Assembly (NCBI RefSeq): GCF_003576645.1
Contig: NC_044916.1
Coordinates: 13,977,980 to 14,041,979 of the forward strand
Reading direction: 5' to 3'
Source of the DNA: Ipomoea triloba
Lineage: Eukaryota; Streptophyta; Magnoliopsida; Solanales; Convolvulaceae
DNA length: 64,000 nt
Positions 1 through 10,374 of this stretch are shown here, piece by piece. Within the stretch, counting starts at the first letter, position 1; each line of letters starts with the position of its first letter. The position numbers were made by a program, and so were the translations under genes. Below the pieces are notes generated by a model, which did no database searches, was not told the origin of the DNA, and was given only the letters and a program-made list of their open reading frames with translations.

Positions 1-107
1 TCGGCCATCTCATCATGGAGGGCTGATAGATACGCAAGCATGCGTGTTTTCCAGTCATCGAACCTGCTAAGATCAAAAAGGAGATGTCTCGACAACATGC
101 TGTCCAT
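1..107 (-). CDS. gag: Sirevirus A' gag, N-terminal fragment (cut by window edge)
   Basis: The start codon is at 107-105 on the minus strand. The encoded beginning matches the first about 35 residues of the complete Sirevirus A gag at 25939, including the Phe-Asp-Asp-Trp-Lys stretch usual near the start of Sirevirus Gag. The rest lies beyond position 1. It is the capsid/nucleocapsid gene of a second copy of the Sirevirus A family, downstream of its own 5' LTR (221-1980). I cannot judge whether the full ORF is intact. Confidence 0.85.
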   Translation of the reverse strand, partial: MDSMLSRHLLFDLSRFDDWKTRMLAYLSALHDEMA

Positions 108-206
108 TTTAAAAATTATCTCGTGCTTTGAAAATATTTTCAAAAGATTTTTCAAACAAGGATCTCTAAGCAATATAAACGAAGGTTTATATCGATCAGA
201 GAACTT

Positions 207-218
207 GCTCTGATACCA
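207..218 (-). other. Primer-binding site (initiator tRNA-Met type) of Sirevirus A'
   Basis: The minus strand reads TGGTATCAGAGC just inside the LTR, two bases from its end. This is the usual plant copia site complementary to the 3' end of initiator methionine tRNA, where minus-strand DNA synthesis is primed. Confidence 0.9.
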
Positions 219-220
219 AC

Positions 221-1980
221 TGTTGGTCCCAAGGGGATGGGGTACAAGTCTAGAGGGGGGGGTGAATAGACTTGTATAAGATTTTGCAAATCTTTTTCGA
301 CTTCTCGTGTGTATTGGACTTAGGATGTTTAGGTCCGATACCTCACAAGATGAAGACAAAGTTTTATGCGCAGCGGAAAAGTTATCCCCTTTTAGTTAGC
401 ACGAGTTTGAGTTAGTTCGAGAGGTGCGGTTATATGCAGTGGAGTTCGAGAGTTAGATAGCGAGAGATAAAAGCAAAAAGTAAATGCGAGAGAGATTTTT
501 AAGTGGTTCGGCCAACCCGCCTACGTCCACTCTTCTTCCAGAAACTCCCTGGAAGGATTGCACTAAAACTTCCCTTTTTAGTACAATATCGAGCGCTTGA
601 GCTTTGATCACGAAGCCCGCCTCAAGCCTCAAGTTTTTCGCCCCGCTTCTTGTTACTCCACCTATCGAGCACTTGAGCTTTGATCACCAAGCCCGCCTCA
701 AGCCTCAGGATCTTCACAAGACAGCTCCCAGGTTACTCCGCCTCTCCTCAGGTTTTTCTCCCCGCTTCCAGTTACTCCACCTCTCGAGCACTTGAGCTTT
801 GATCACCAATCCCGCCTCAAGCCTCAGGATCTTCACTAGACAGCTGCCAGGTTACTCCGCCTCTTCTTGCTTAATCCAAAGCAAGGACCTTTGGTTGTCA
901 CAGTTGAGTGTAACAAGCTCCAATCTGACCAAAAGCTATCGTTGAATCAACTTCGATGTAGAGCAGCTTCGGTCACCTTCTAGATGTATAGCAGTTTAAG
1001 CTTTGTAACTCTCTCAAACACTAAGATGTGTTTTTCTCGCTGTTTTGAATATCAGGATGATATTCCAAGTTGAGCACTTGCACTTTTGAACGTTTTAATC
1101 AGACACCTCTTAAGATTTTCGAATGAACCAACCTTCTTCTTCTTACATTGAACTTGTGTCTTCACATCCTTTTTATATGAGAGTTGATGAATAATTCCGT
1201 TGGAGGGAAAATTATTCCGTTTGAAATCTGTCTCCCATGCTGTGTATGGGACTTGCATCTTTTCAGCATTCTTCATGGAGTGGTAGTCTTGTAACTTGAA
1301 CCTTTTGTTTGGTAGTGAATATTCCATAATCCACTTTCTTGAGTCCATGCTCCACTTGTTACTTTTGATAAAAGTTACTCTTTTTATATTCCCATTGATC
1401 CTCGTTTTAGGGAATAAGACCGACTTTGGATTAGTGCACCTTCTATCCGTTTGTTGTGGAATTCTAATGTGGCATCCACTTCTGGCACCTCCTTAATATT
1501 TTATCTCCATGATATTCTTCTTCTCCAAACTTTATTCATGCTTCCTGACCGTCATTCAGTCTTTTGGAGAAATGTCAGTTTATCGAGACCAAGATTGATG
1601 TCTTGATCCCCATGTGTCGAGAGATCTATCTCTCGAACTCTGCTTATGTCTCGAACTGGGTTGTTGTATCGAGAGATCCTATCTCTCGGACTCTGCTTAT
1701 GTCTCGAGACTTAGTTGATGTCTCGCAGACCCTTATTCCTTCAGTGTTGTCCCGTGCCTTCTTCTGATCTATCTATAAGATTACAACACGAGACTTTCTA
1801 AGATGTTCACACAAGTTTACCTTAAGCTTAAATATTTTCCGAGTTGAGCTCAAGTTACCCGGTTGTATTTTCGCTCTTAGTTTACTTGTCGAACTTACAC
1901 ATAATTTCTATCTTTCGAGACTTAGGGGATTATAGGTTACATTTGGTATCATCAAAACCTATTACAATATGTTCCTAACA
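221..1980 (-). repeat. 5' LTR of Sirevirus A' (1760 bp)
   Basis: On the minus strand it begins TGTTAGGAAC and ends GGGACCAACA. It is homologous to the two LTRs of the complete element at 24014-37645. A TATA-like TTTTATA (minus TATAAAA) lies at 1171-1177. The element inserted into Athila 3' UTR sequence, which resumes at 1981. A target-site duplication cannot be tested because the other end is outside the window. Confidence 0.92.
591..864 (-). repeat. Tandem repeat inside Sirevirus A' LTR
   Basis: Three imperfect copies of a unit built on 'cttgagctttgatcac', 'cccgcctcaagcctca' and 'gttactcc' follow one another. Copy number differs between LTRs of this family: the 5' LTR at 25190-25458 is also expanded, while the 3' LTR at 37129-37278 is shorter. 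It lies downstream of the TATA box, in the transcribed leader. Confidence 0.8.
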
Positions 1981-2374
1981 GCCCTCACTTATATAATGTA
2001 AAGAGGCTTTGGCGTTAGGTTGGAAATTGACTAAGGGGTGAGCATCGGTCCCACTAGTTGGATCGGCTGGAGGCCCCTAGAAAATAGTAGGTGAAAACTC
2101 TTTTGTCAGTTGCATGCTTAAAGGTGTGAATAAAAACTTCTTATATAGTATCCATCGAGACCTTGACGTCCTTAGCATATTTCTTACATTTGGTTGGCAC
2201 GAGTTTAGCAGTCTTGGTAGATAGTGTAGGGGATTTCACCCGCTCAACTCCGAACACCCACACATCACTTGATTGGTTAACCGTGAAAGAAAGAACTATC
2301 CTTGGTGCTTACATGATTAGGGCTTAGAAAAGTATACTTGCTTGAGGACAAGCAAGGTTTAAGTGTGGAAAGTT
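1981..2374 (+). other. Athila 3' untranslated region, plus strand (partial)
   Basis: There is no ORF of note. It aligns by eye with the Athila 3' regions at 47041-47478 and 57000-57434: a shared 'ggctttggcgt' block, a 'cccactagt...gatcggct' block, and the terminal 'cttgaggacaagcaa...agtgtggaaa' immediately before an LTR starting TGATAAG. The upstream part of this Athila is displaced by the Sirevirus A' insertion. Confidence 0.75.
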
Positions 2375-3601
2375 TGATAAGCACCAAGAATAGCACTTAT
2401 AAGGGGTCTTTATTAGATTAAAAGCGCATTGTTTTGACATCCAATTACAACAATTGCATGCATTTCAGCTCAAATGCGATCAATTTCTTCTAACAACATT
2501 CCTAGAAAGAGTTTTGAAGTATTTCACAGGTTGAAGAGGGATTTGAAGCTAAAATGGAGCAAAAGACGAACAAGTCAACATGCAGTAACGCCCCACGCAG
2601 CCTCACACGCGTGTGGCTGGGCGTGGAATTATTCCAGAGAGCCACCACGCCACTCACACGCGTGTGAGCAAGCGTGGTCGGGCTAAGGGCTATTTTGGGA
2701 AATTTGTTCGTTCTCTTTGTCACCTATATAAATCCCTTTTTGCCCAAAACCTAAGAAGGAGGATAGATCAGAAAATTGATAGAATAGGATAGATAGATCT
2801 AGAGGGTTTTCTCCCCTCTTGGGGGAAATTCCTTCCGTTCATAGTTAGGATAGATCAAGGGCAAAAGGGAAAATTGGGATTCAAGATCAAGGTTGTAAGA
2901 TCCCCTTTTGCAAGGGGTGGTAACCATTCTCTTCAATTTCTAATTCAATACTTGTTTCTTTGAATTTCCTTTTCCTTTTCTTGTTTCTTAGTATGCTATA
3001 GTAGATTAGATAGGGGATTGGTGGCCCCATGGTAGATCTATGTGGATGTTTAATATTATTGCTTTCATTTGTGAATTGTTTGCTTGGTGGATGTTGAACT
3101 TGTGTGGATGATGTTCTTTAAGCTTTGTGCCTTTTGTGGCCACATTAGGTAGCAAACCCAAAAGAAGTGAGTGTGCGCGCGATAGCGGCCACCCACGAGT
3201 CTCACTCACCCACATCTCCGCTCTTGGTCCGAAAGGACAAGATCCGAGAGGAGTGGCAGACAAAGTGTTCGATGAAATGCCCCAACCGAATGAGGATGTG
3301 GGAATCCAAAGTGTGACGTCACTTGGTAGTGTGCCATGAACTCCCTAGTCTATTCCACAACTTGCACTCGCAAAACCAACCAAAGATAAACCACATGGAA
3401 AAGCCTAAAGCCCCTCCACTTTACTTTTCTTTACTTTACACAACTTTTATCAACCTTACCCTCTTACCAATGAATCCAACTCCTAGCCATTCCCGTAACT
3501 CTTTTCCTTCAACCTCCTAGATGCCAACACACCAATTCGGTTCCCATTCGCCATCCTTAAGAGACACGACACTCGGGGAGTCTTGACTCTTCGTTTTACC
3601 A
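2375..3601 (+). repeat. Athila-type 3' LTR (1227 bp)
   Basis: It starts TGATAAGCACC after the Athila pre-LTR tract and ends near 'cactcggggagtcttgactcttcgttttacca', parallel to the ends of the LTRs at 47479-48921 and 57435-58711. It carries two CACACGCGTGTG palindromes (about 2607 and 2657) and a TATA-like TATATAAA at 2725-2732. It diverges from the other Athila LTRs here, so it is a different subfamily. Beyond it lies Sirevirus B sequence, implying insertion into B. Confidence 0.8.
2725..2732 (+). promoter_or_regulatory. LTR TATA box (Athila)
   Basis: TATATAAA lies in the middle of the LTR, about 350 bp after its start, followed by a plausible leader. Assigned by motif and LTR position only. 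Confidence 0.5.
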
Positions 3602-3859
3602 CCTTCACCCTCACACTCACCATATACATAGCATCAGGGTACCTCTCCCTTCCTCGGTTGGGATCTATTTATAGAGAGATTGTGGCGCTGTGATTGGCTG
3701 AGATCCATTTGACATGACCAATCAAAGTTGCAACCGTCCAAGAGTTTTGAGTTTATCCATTAATGTGAGTCCGTGATCTCTGATTCTGATGAGCATTAAT
3801 TTCAAGATGTCATAACTAATGAGTCTCTTCAGTTTTGGATCGATTCACTTGTCTCTTCA
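3602..3859 (-). other. Sirevirus B spacer between pol and third ORF (truncated)
   Basis: Read on the minus strand, this follows the pol stop codon at 3860. It contains no long ORF but a compact promoter-like block: CCAATC about 20 bases upstream of TATAAATA. In the complete Sirevirus A the corresponding spacer (31777-32086) precedes the third ORF. Here the third ORF is cut off by the Athila LTR ending at 3601. Confidence 0.6.
3666..3673 (-). promoter_or_regulatory. Internal TATA box upstream of Sirevirus B third ORF
   Basis: Minus strand TATAAATA with CCAAT just upstream (about 3692-3697) and a second inverted GATTGG further upstream. The placement mirrors a TATA-like TATAAAA at 31973 in Sirevirus A. 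This is a sequence pattern; promoter activity is inferred. Confidence 0.45.
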
Positions 3860-5580
3860 TCAATTCATCTCTATCATCCCGAGCTCATGCCTCAAGATAG
3901 AGAATCTTGCTTTGGCAAGCGGTTTTGTGAGAGTATCCGCAAGCTGGTCTTCGGTATTTACATACTCAAGTTTGATATCCTTTTTCTCCACATGATCTCG
4001 AATGAAGTGATATTTTATATCAATATGCTTGGTTCTTGAGTGCAATACAGGATTTTGAGTTATGGCGATAGCACTTGTGTTGTCACACATAATGCTTACT
4101 TCTTTGGCAGATACACCATAGTCTTTGAGTTGTTGCATCATCCATAGTATTTGTGCACAACAGCTACCAGCCGCTATGTATTCGGCTTCAGCAGTGCTTG
4201 TTGCAATAGAATTGTGCTTTTTATTGAACCAAGAGACAAGCCTTCCCCCTAAGAATTGGCATGTCCCTGATGTACTTTTTCGATCAATTTTGCAACCAGC
4301 AATATCTACGTCAGAATATCCAACTAGATTGAACGCGTCACTCCTTGGGTACCAAAGTCCCACACTTTGTGTCCCTTTAAGATATCTTAGTATCTTTTTG
4401 GCAGCACTCAAATGACTTTCCTTCGGATTGGCTTGAAACCGAGCACATACTCCTACAGCAAACGATATGTCTGGTCGACTAGCCGTAAGATATAGTAGAG
4501 AACCGATGATTCCTCTATACTTTGTCTGATCCACTTCCTTCCCTTCGTTATCGATATCCATACGTAACGAAGTGTTCATGGGAATTTTAACCGAGGACTT
4601 CCCATCAATTCCAAACTTTTTGATGAGATCGTTGGTGTATTTTGCTTGATTTATAAAAATCCCATTTCGTTCTTGTTTGACTTGAAGACCCAAAAAGTAG
4701 TTTAATTCTCCCATCATGCTCATCTCAAATTTTCCTTGCATGAGTTTTGAGAATTTCTCACATAGGTCCGAATGGGTACTTCCAAAAATGATGTAATCTA
4801 CATATATTTGTACCAACAGGATATGGTCTTCATTTTTTATTCTAAAAAGAGTTTTGTCAACTATCCCTTTCGTGAATCCGCAACTTATAAGAAAGCATGA
4901 TTACGTGTCATACCAAGACCTTGGAGCTTGTTTTAAACCATATAAAGCCTTTTTGAGTTTATAGACTTTATCCATCCCGACTTCAGAGATAAAACCTGGG
5001 GGCTGCTCGACATATACTTCTTCTTCCAAAAGTCCATTTAAGAAGGCACTTTTGACATCCATTTGATAGACTTTAAAGTCTTTCCATGCGGCATATGCTA
5101 GGAAGATTCTTATGGCTTCGAGTCTAGCAACAGGGGCGAAGGTTTCATCAAAATTGATCCCTTCTTCCTAACAATAACCTTTTGCGACTAACCGAGCCTT
5201 GTTCCTAACAATGACTCCTTGCTCATTCATCTTGTTTTTGAAAATCCATTTGGTTCCAATGATATTTTGATGAGTTGGTCGTTGGACCAGTTCCCATACA
5301 ATGTTTCTCTCAAATTGATGTAGTTCATCTTGCATGGCAATGACCCAATCCAAGTCATTTAGTGTTTCTTCTACTGTCTTTGGTTCAATTTGAGATATGA
5401 AACATGCCATCATGCATTCCCGAATGGATGCACGAGTTTGTACGTTATCATGTATATCACCGATGATTTGATCTTGAGGGTGATTTCTCAACCATTTTAG
5501 ATTCGGTTGGAAGGTGGTAGGAGGTGCTCCTTCATCGATAGTGGGTTCGCTTCGATTGCTTTTACCTTGTTGAACTATTG
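3860..5580 (-). pseudogene. pol: Sirevirus B pol: reverse transcriptase-RNase H, decayed
   Basis: Minus-strand reading gives the copia RT and RNase H up to a natural stop at 3860. Recognisable parts are the linker and RT start (5168-5491), the [11 protein letters not shown] block (about 5030-5070), the catalytic loop, and RNase H with its [14 protein letters not shown] and AEAEYIAAG blocks. The RT loop reads YVDY instead of YVDD (about 4796-4801), replacing a metal-binding aspartate. In-frame stops lie near 5168 (TAG in place of the CAG used by Sirevirus A) and near 4890. This copy cannot make an active RT. Confidence 0.9.
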
Positions 5581-5581
5581 A

Positions 5582-6622
5582 TTAATTTGGTTCATTTCCA
5601 TCATTCGGTGATACTTCGGTTTGAGATGAAGTATTCGGCAGGTGATTAGGAAAGAGTGGATAATCATCGTCTTCTGATTCTGATCCTTCGGATAGTTCTT
5701 CAATTTCTCTATCTTTCGTCTCTTCATTAGTTTGTTTCTCAGAGATCACCATATTTTCTTTTGATGGTTCGTCGAAGACTACGTGTATAGATTCTTCTAT
5801 CACCATGGTTCGCTTATTTAGTACTCGAAAAGCTTTACTCTTTTCAGAATATCCCATGAATAACCCTTCATCATCACGTTCATCAAAGGCCTTTAGATGT
5901 GATTTCCCTTTGTTATGGATGAAGCATTTACTTCCAATGATATGAAAGTATTTTACAACAGGTTTTCTGCCTTTCTAGAGTTCGTAAGGTGTAGCTCCAT
6001 GATCTTTATGAATAAGAGATCTTTTTGAGTGTAGCATGTAGTGTTTATAGCTTCGGCCCAAAACTGTTTAGGCAAGCCTGAGAAAGCAATCATGGATCTT
6101 GCTGCTTCTTTGAGGGTTCTGTTGCGTCTTTCAGCTACACCATTCTGTTGAGGAGTTCTTGCTGCTGAAAGCTGATGCAGTATGCCGTGTTGTCCACAAC
6201 AATCCTGAATGACTTTGTTTACAAATTCAGTTCCTTGATCAGACCGTATTTTGACAATACTTAGATCCTTTTCGGTTTGAAGTCTTCGAAGCAGATCTAG
6301 AATGACTTTCTCAGTTTCATTCTTCTTCCTTAGAAAAGATGTCCATGTATACCTTGTGTAGTCATCTACTACCACAGGAGTGTACTTTCTTCCACTTAGA
6401 CTAACTGGATCAACTGGTCCAAATAAGTCCATATGGAGTAGACTTAATGGCCTTGCATTGGTGTTAAGAGATTTCGTTTTAAACGAAGACTTGATCTACT
6501 TTCCCTTTTGACAAGCTTCACATACTTTATCCTTGTCATAGATTACATTCGGTAAACCTTCAACCAGTTCCTTTCTTGCAAGCTTGTTGATGGCCTTGAA
6601 GTTAAGATGATTAAGTTTATGA
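5582..6622 (-). pseudogene. pol: Sirevirus B pol: integrase core and linker, decayed
   Basis: 5953-6432 (minus) encodes a copia integrase catalytic core, with the first Asp in the MDLFGPVD region, the second in the SDQGTEF block and the Glu after PQQNGVAE. 5582-5857 is the acidic integrase-RT linker. 6480-6622 is the zinc-binding pre-integrase domain, cut in its histidine region by the CACTA insertion; its remainder is at 23485. A frameshift follows the CYTQ motif near 6030, so the domain is not continuous with RT. Confidence 0.88.
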
Positions 6623-6649
6623 TGCCACTACTACAAAACATGGCGACCA

Positions 6650-7021
6650 CGACGGTTATTTTTACACATACACAGCGGTTTTTGAAGTGCCGTGTAGGTG
6701 GTCGCCTTAGTAAATAATTACATTTGACGGCGGTTCTTTAGAACCGCCGTGTATATTACCTATATACGGCGGTTAATAACCGTCGTATAATCATAAATAT
6801 ACACGATGTTTATAACAAATTTACGCATTATATATATACTTTATAAGGCGGTTCTGAATAATAACCGCCGTGTACAATGTACTTTATACAGCGGTTCCGA
6901 GTAGTAACCGCCGTCTATAACTAATTTACCGCATTACATATATACTTTATAAGGCGGTTCTTAAAAATGACCGCCATCTAAAAGTGTACTTTATATGGCG
7001 GTTTCGAGTAATAACCACCGT
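6650..7021. repeat. CACTA left subterminal repeats
   Basis: Several copies of a GCGGTT motif are paired with AACCGCC in inverted order, separated by a few A/T-rich bases (for example about 6727-6753 and 6846-6872). The same hairpin units occur at the right end (23214-23460). In CACTA elements such subterminal repeats bind the element-encoded DNA-binding protein. Confidence 0.82.
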
Positions 7022-7293
7022 CGTAAGTATTTATTAAGAATAAAAATATATGTATATATTTTTTTAAAAATATTAATTTTTTTTGAAAGCTTAAGAATAT
7101 TACGGACTATTAATTTATTAAAATTACAATTTTTCTTACATGCATTTAAACATTCAATTAAATGGTACACAATAGCTTCAAACTTTATCAACAATTCAAC
7201 ACATATAACTCTGAACACAATTAAAATTAATCAAATTAAAAACATTTAATATTCCATATACATATAAGTTTTAAAGAAATCCTATTTACATAC

Positions 7294-7665
7294 TGAATCA
7301 GCAAACATTGTTTCTAATCGACCCCAACCTAAAGAACCAGATAGCAAGAGCCGGAACAAATGTGAAGCGAACTTTACTTGACCCAAATGGTTGTATGCTG
7401 AACAATGCACCAAGGATGACTATCAAAGTGATAACAAGATCATCTGCAAAACGAATTAGTCTACTGTATGAGTCACACAAGAACACTTCCGCCAGTTCTT
7501 TTTGTGAAATTAAAACCCATGTATTGTAATAGGCAATAGTTTAATTTACTACAAGATTTACTTCCAAAAAACAATGTTTTGAGTTAAGGCAAGAAAACTA
7601 TGAAGCATACTCACTTGTTCCAAAACCTGGTATCTTACCCAGCAGACCACTCACAGCAGACACCA
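7294..7665 (-). pseudogene. Captured two-exon fragment of a KUP/HAK potassium transporter
   Basis: Minus strand: exon 7665-7615 (51 nt) follows an acceptor CTGTTGTAG and ends at a GTGAGT donor. Exon 7443-7294 (150 nt) follows TTTTGCAG and ends at GTATGT. The first ends in phase 1 and the second supplies two bases, so the frame is kept across the intron. The joined reading has a SAVSGL motif, then LFSIQ-FGSSKV and PALAIWF, which I recognise from the transmembrane core of KUP/HAK/KT K+ transporters. Only this piece is present, so it is a captured gene fragment. The family call rests on remembered motifs. Confidence 0.55.
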
Positions 7666-8838
7666 CTACAACAGAAAAGTAACTCACAGCAGACATCACT
7701 GCAACAGAAAAGTATCACATAGGAGACTATTAAATGCAAGACAAGTAATATTCACTATAGCTAGATTTCTTCTTTGATCATTGAAACAAACCCACATTAC
7801 ATTTTATTAGCTTTTTTTAATGAATTCACTAGTCTCAATCTATCATACATCACTCTTAGGGGAAATATAAAAAGCAGAACAAAAGCTCCAAAATACAATG
7901 TGTGTTTAATGAAAGCATAGAATATCATTGAGAAACTAAATTTAGATTTTATGATCATACAATGGGTGTCCAATTCAGATTTTATGATCATAATGAAAAT
8001 TTATATCCACTAAGATGACTACATAGTGAGTCAATAACAATAGGATACACAACAAGGAAAGAAACATCACGCATGGTTTGAAAAGATGAAAAGGATTATA
8101 TCAAATTCAGTGATAAGCTGACAACATAATATAGAACAAATATTCACAATAATAGAAAAGTTTATGAAAAGAGCAAAGAGCAATGGGCCAATGGCTCAAA
8201 TACATAAAGACAGAAGTGCTTTCCCAAGGGTTTTCTGAAGCAGTTATATACCTGGGCGTTTGGTTTGTTGGTTTCCCAATGAACACATAACAAATGCCTG
8301 ATGCTCGTTTTGATAAGTGATAGTAAAGCCCTGTCAAAACGGGAATAAAAAAGACACTAGGAATTTTTTTTAAAAAAACTACAAGTGTTCACTATATATG
8401 AGTTATGTTCCAAAAAACCACCTTCAAAATAGAAGAACATGAGGTTAGCGCGGATAATCAATTGTAGAATCTCACGAGCTAAAGGAAGCACTTGGATAAA
8501 AGAGCAGAGATGGATAAGTTAATTGAGGAAAAATACTGTAGTGATTCCCATTGTTCTCCAATAGCAAAAGATTTCAAATGTAGTAATACAAAACATAAGA
8601 AATTCAAGATAAATTCTATATACAGGACTTTAAGATTAAGATTATTTAAGAAGATAGAAGACACATCAGAATTTAAAATTTTTTCAAGAAAAAGCACATT
8701 ATCAGTTTAATAAATCTATGCTATATTTATGTAACAAGCAATTTACATGGAAGGGAGCATACAGAGGGCCACCTCTGAACAGCATATAGCCAACACTCCC
8801 TTATCTTTGTTTTAAATCTTGATAAAACTGATGGTTGT
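7666..8838. other. CACTA interior, mostly unassigned
   Basis: A/T-rich with no convincing ORF. On the minus strand an 84-nt segment (about 8334-8251) is bounded by a TTTTGACAG acceptor-like and a CAG/GTATAT donor-like site and may be another captured exon; I cannot assign it. A direct duplication of about 35 bp at 7650-7716 copies an exon start with its splice acceptor. Confidence 0.4.
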
Positions 8839-9415
8839 TGTAATACCCCGTATTTTCCTAACATTATTATTTTATCCTAAGGCGTTGACATTCATAAGTT
8901 ATGATCTTCAGATATTTCAAAAGAATTTTTATAAGTGAGTATAGTTGTTATTAAGCTACGATCCTACGTACCGGTCACGAACCGTAAGAATTTTAGGAAC
9001 TACTATTCGGACCCGTTTTTCCTAGGAAATAGATTTTTAGGCACCATACTATTATTCTGGAATTTCCTATTTAATTAGATTAGCCCATAGCAGCCAAAAT
9101 TTATTTGCGATCGTACATCGCGAAAATTCGCGGTGAACCGAACCTAGCCCAATTTTGAGTTTTAGACTGGAATAAATTTTTGGGTTCGAAAATTATTGGA
9201 TTTAGATTATTTTCTACCGAGAATTCATCTGTTTTAACCCTTACCAGTCCAAAAGAAGATATTTTCCTTACCGACCACAAGGTTGTGACAAGTGTCACAT
9301 TAATGACCATGTGGTAATATATGAGTTGGATAAGTCTTCCAAATGGATAAGCATCCCTATATTTTATTATTATTATTAATATTATTATTTATATGAATGG
9401 AGAATCATCCATATA

Positions 9416-9417
<2 letters not shown>

Positions 9418-9463
<46 letters not shown>
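9418..9463 (+). repeat. (ATT)n microsatellite in solo LTR
   Basis: About 15 nearly perfect ATT units, followed by a (TA)n run at about 9474-9496. Confidence 0.95.
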
Positions 9464-9466
<3 letters not shown>

Positions 9467-9545
9467 GATATCACGTATATATATATATATATATATGTGA
9501 TGATAAGAATGAAGTTTCATTCTTATCATTTTCCTTCCAAATTCG

Positions 9546-9546
9546 T

Positions 9547-9580
<34 letters not shown>

Positions 9581-9581
9581 G
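9546..9581 (+). repeat. (GA)n microsatellite in solo LTR
   Basis: GAGAGA tract with one interruption, in the presumed transcribed part of the LTR. Confidence 0.95.
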
Positions 9582-10325
9582 GAGTTCATCTTCTTCCACC
9601 ATTAGAGCTCACCTTCCATAGTCAAGCTTTCTTCACAAGTGTCAACCTATTCGGTAAAACATTAATTTTATTCGGTAGAAAGCTTTGTATTCCTTCCTAG
9701 ATCATGAATCTAAGTTTAGTTTCTTTATATTTGTTGTTATGGTGTTGATTTTGATCATAGGATTTAAGGTGAATTTGGGGAAAAGATCCAAGAGTTGTTC
9801 CTACGGTGTTAGTAAACCTTCTTAAGGTAAGAAATCCATTTAATTGGTTGAGGTTGTTTGAAACTAGATAATTGATAGCTTGGTTGAAATATGATGGGTT
9901 CTAGGTGGAATTTTTGTGTACATAATGAATGTATATATATGTAATTGTATTTTTTTTTTCATAAGGCATATGTACAAAATGTTATGTTGGTATGAGGTGG
10001 TTGTTAATGTGCCTAAACCATGAAGTTGAGCATACTATGTATATTAAAATATGTGTAGTATATATGTACTTGTAGTGTGATATATATATTTATAAATATT
10101 ATGTACATATATATAGTATGTATGTACGTGTAGTGTAAAGTATATATATATATTAATATGTATTACGTACATATTATGGGTACGTGTAGAATAGTATATA
10201 TATTTATATATATATTTATATAGGTGATATATATATATATATATGTAGTGTAGATACGTGTAGTGTAGTATATATATAGATAATTATAAAGTATGGTGTG
10301 TATATTGGTGTGTTGTAAGTGAATT

Positions 10326-10328
<3 letters not shown>

Positions 10329-10371
<43 letters not shown>
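10329..10371 (+). repeat. (TA)n microsatellite in solo LTR
   Basis: About 21 TA units in a wider T/A/G-rich tract (10040-10560) with many TATATA and TGTAGT runs. Confidence 0.95.

Positions 10372-10374
<3 letters not shown>

Noticed and set aside
8107..8337. Minus-strand ORF in the CACTA as another transporter exon
   Set aside because: Splice-like borders are present but none of the three frames matched KUP/HAK motifs I know, so it is noted only as a possible exon.
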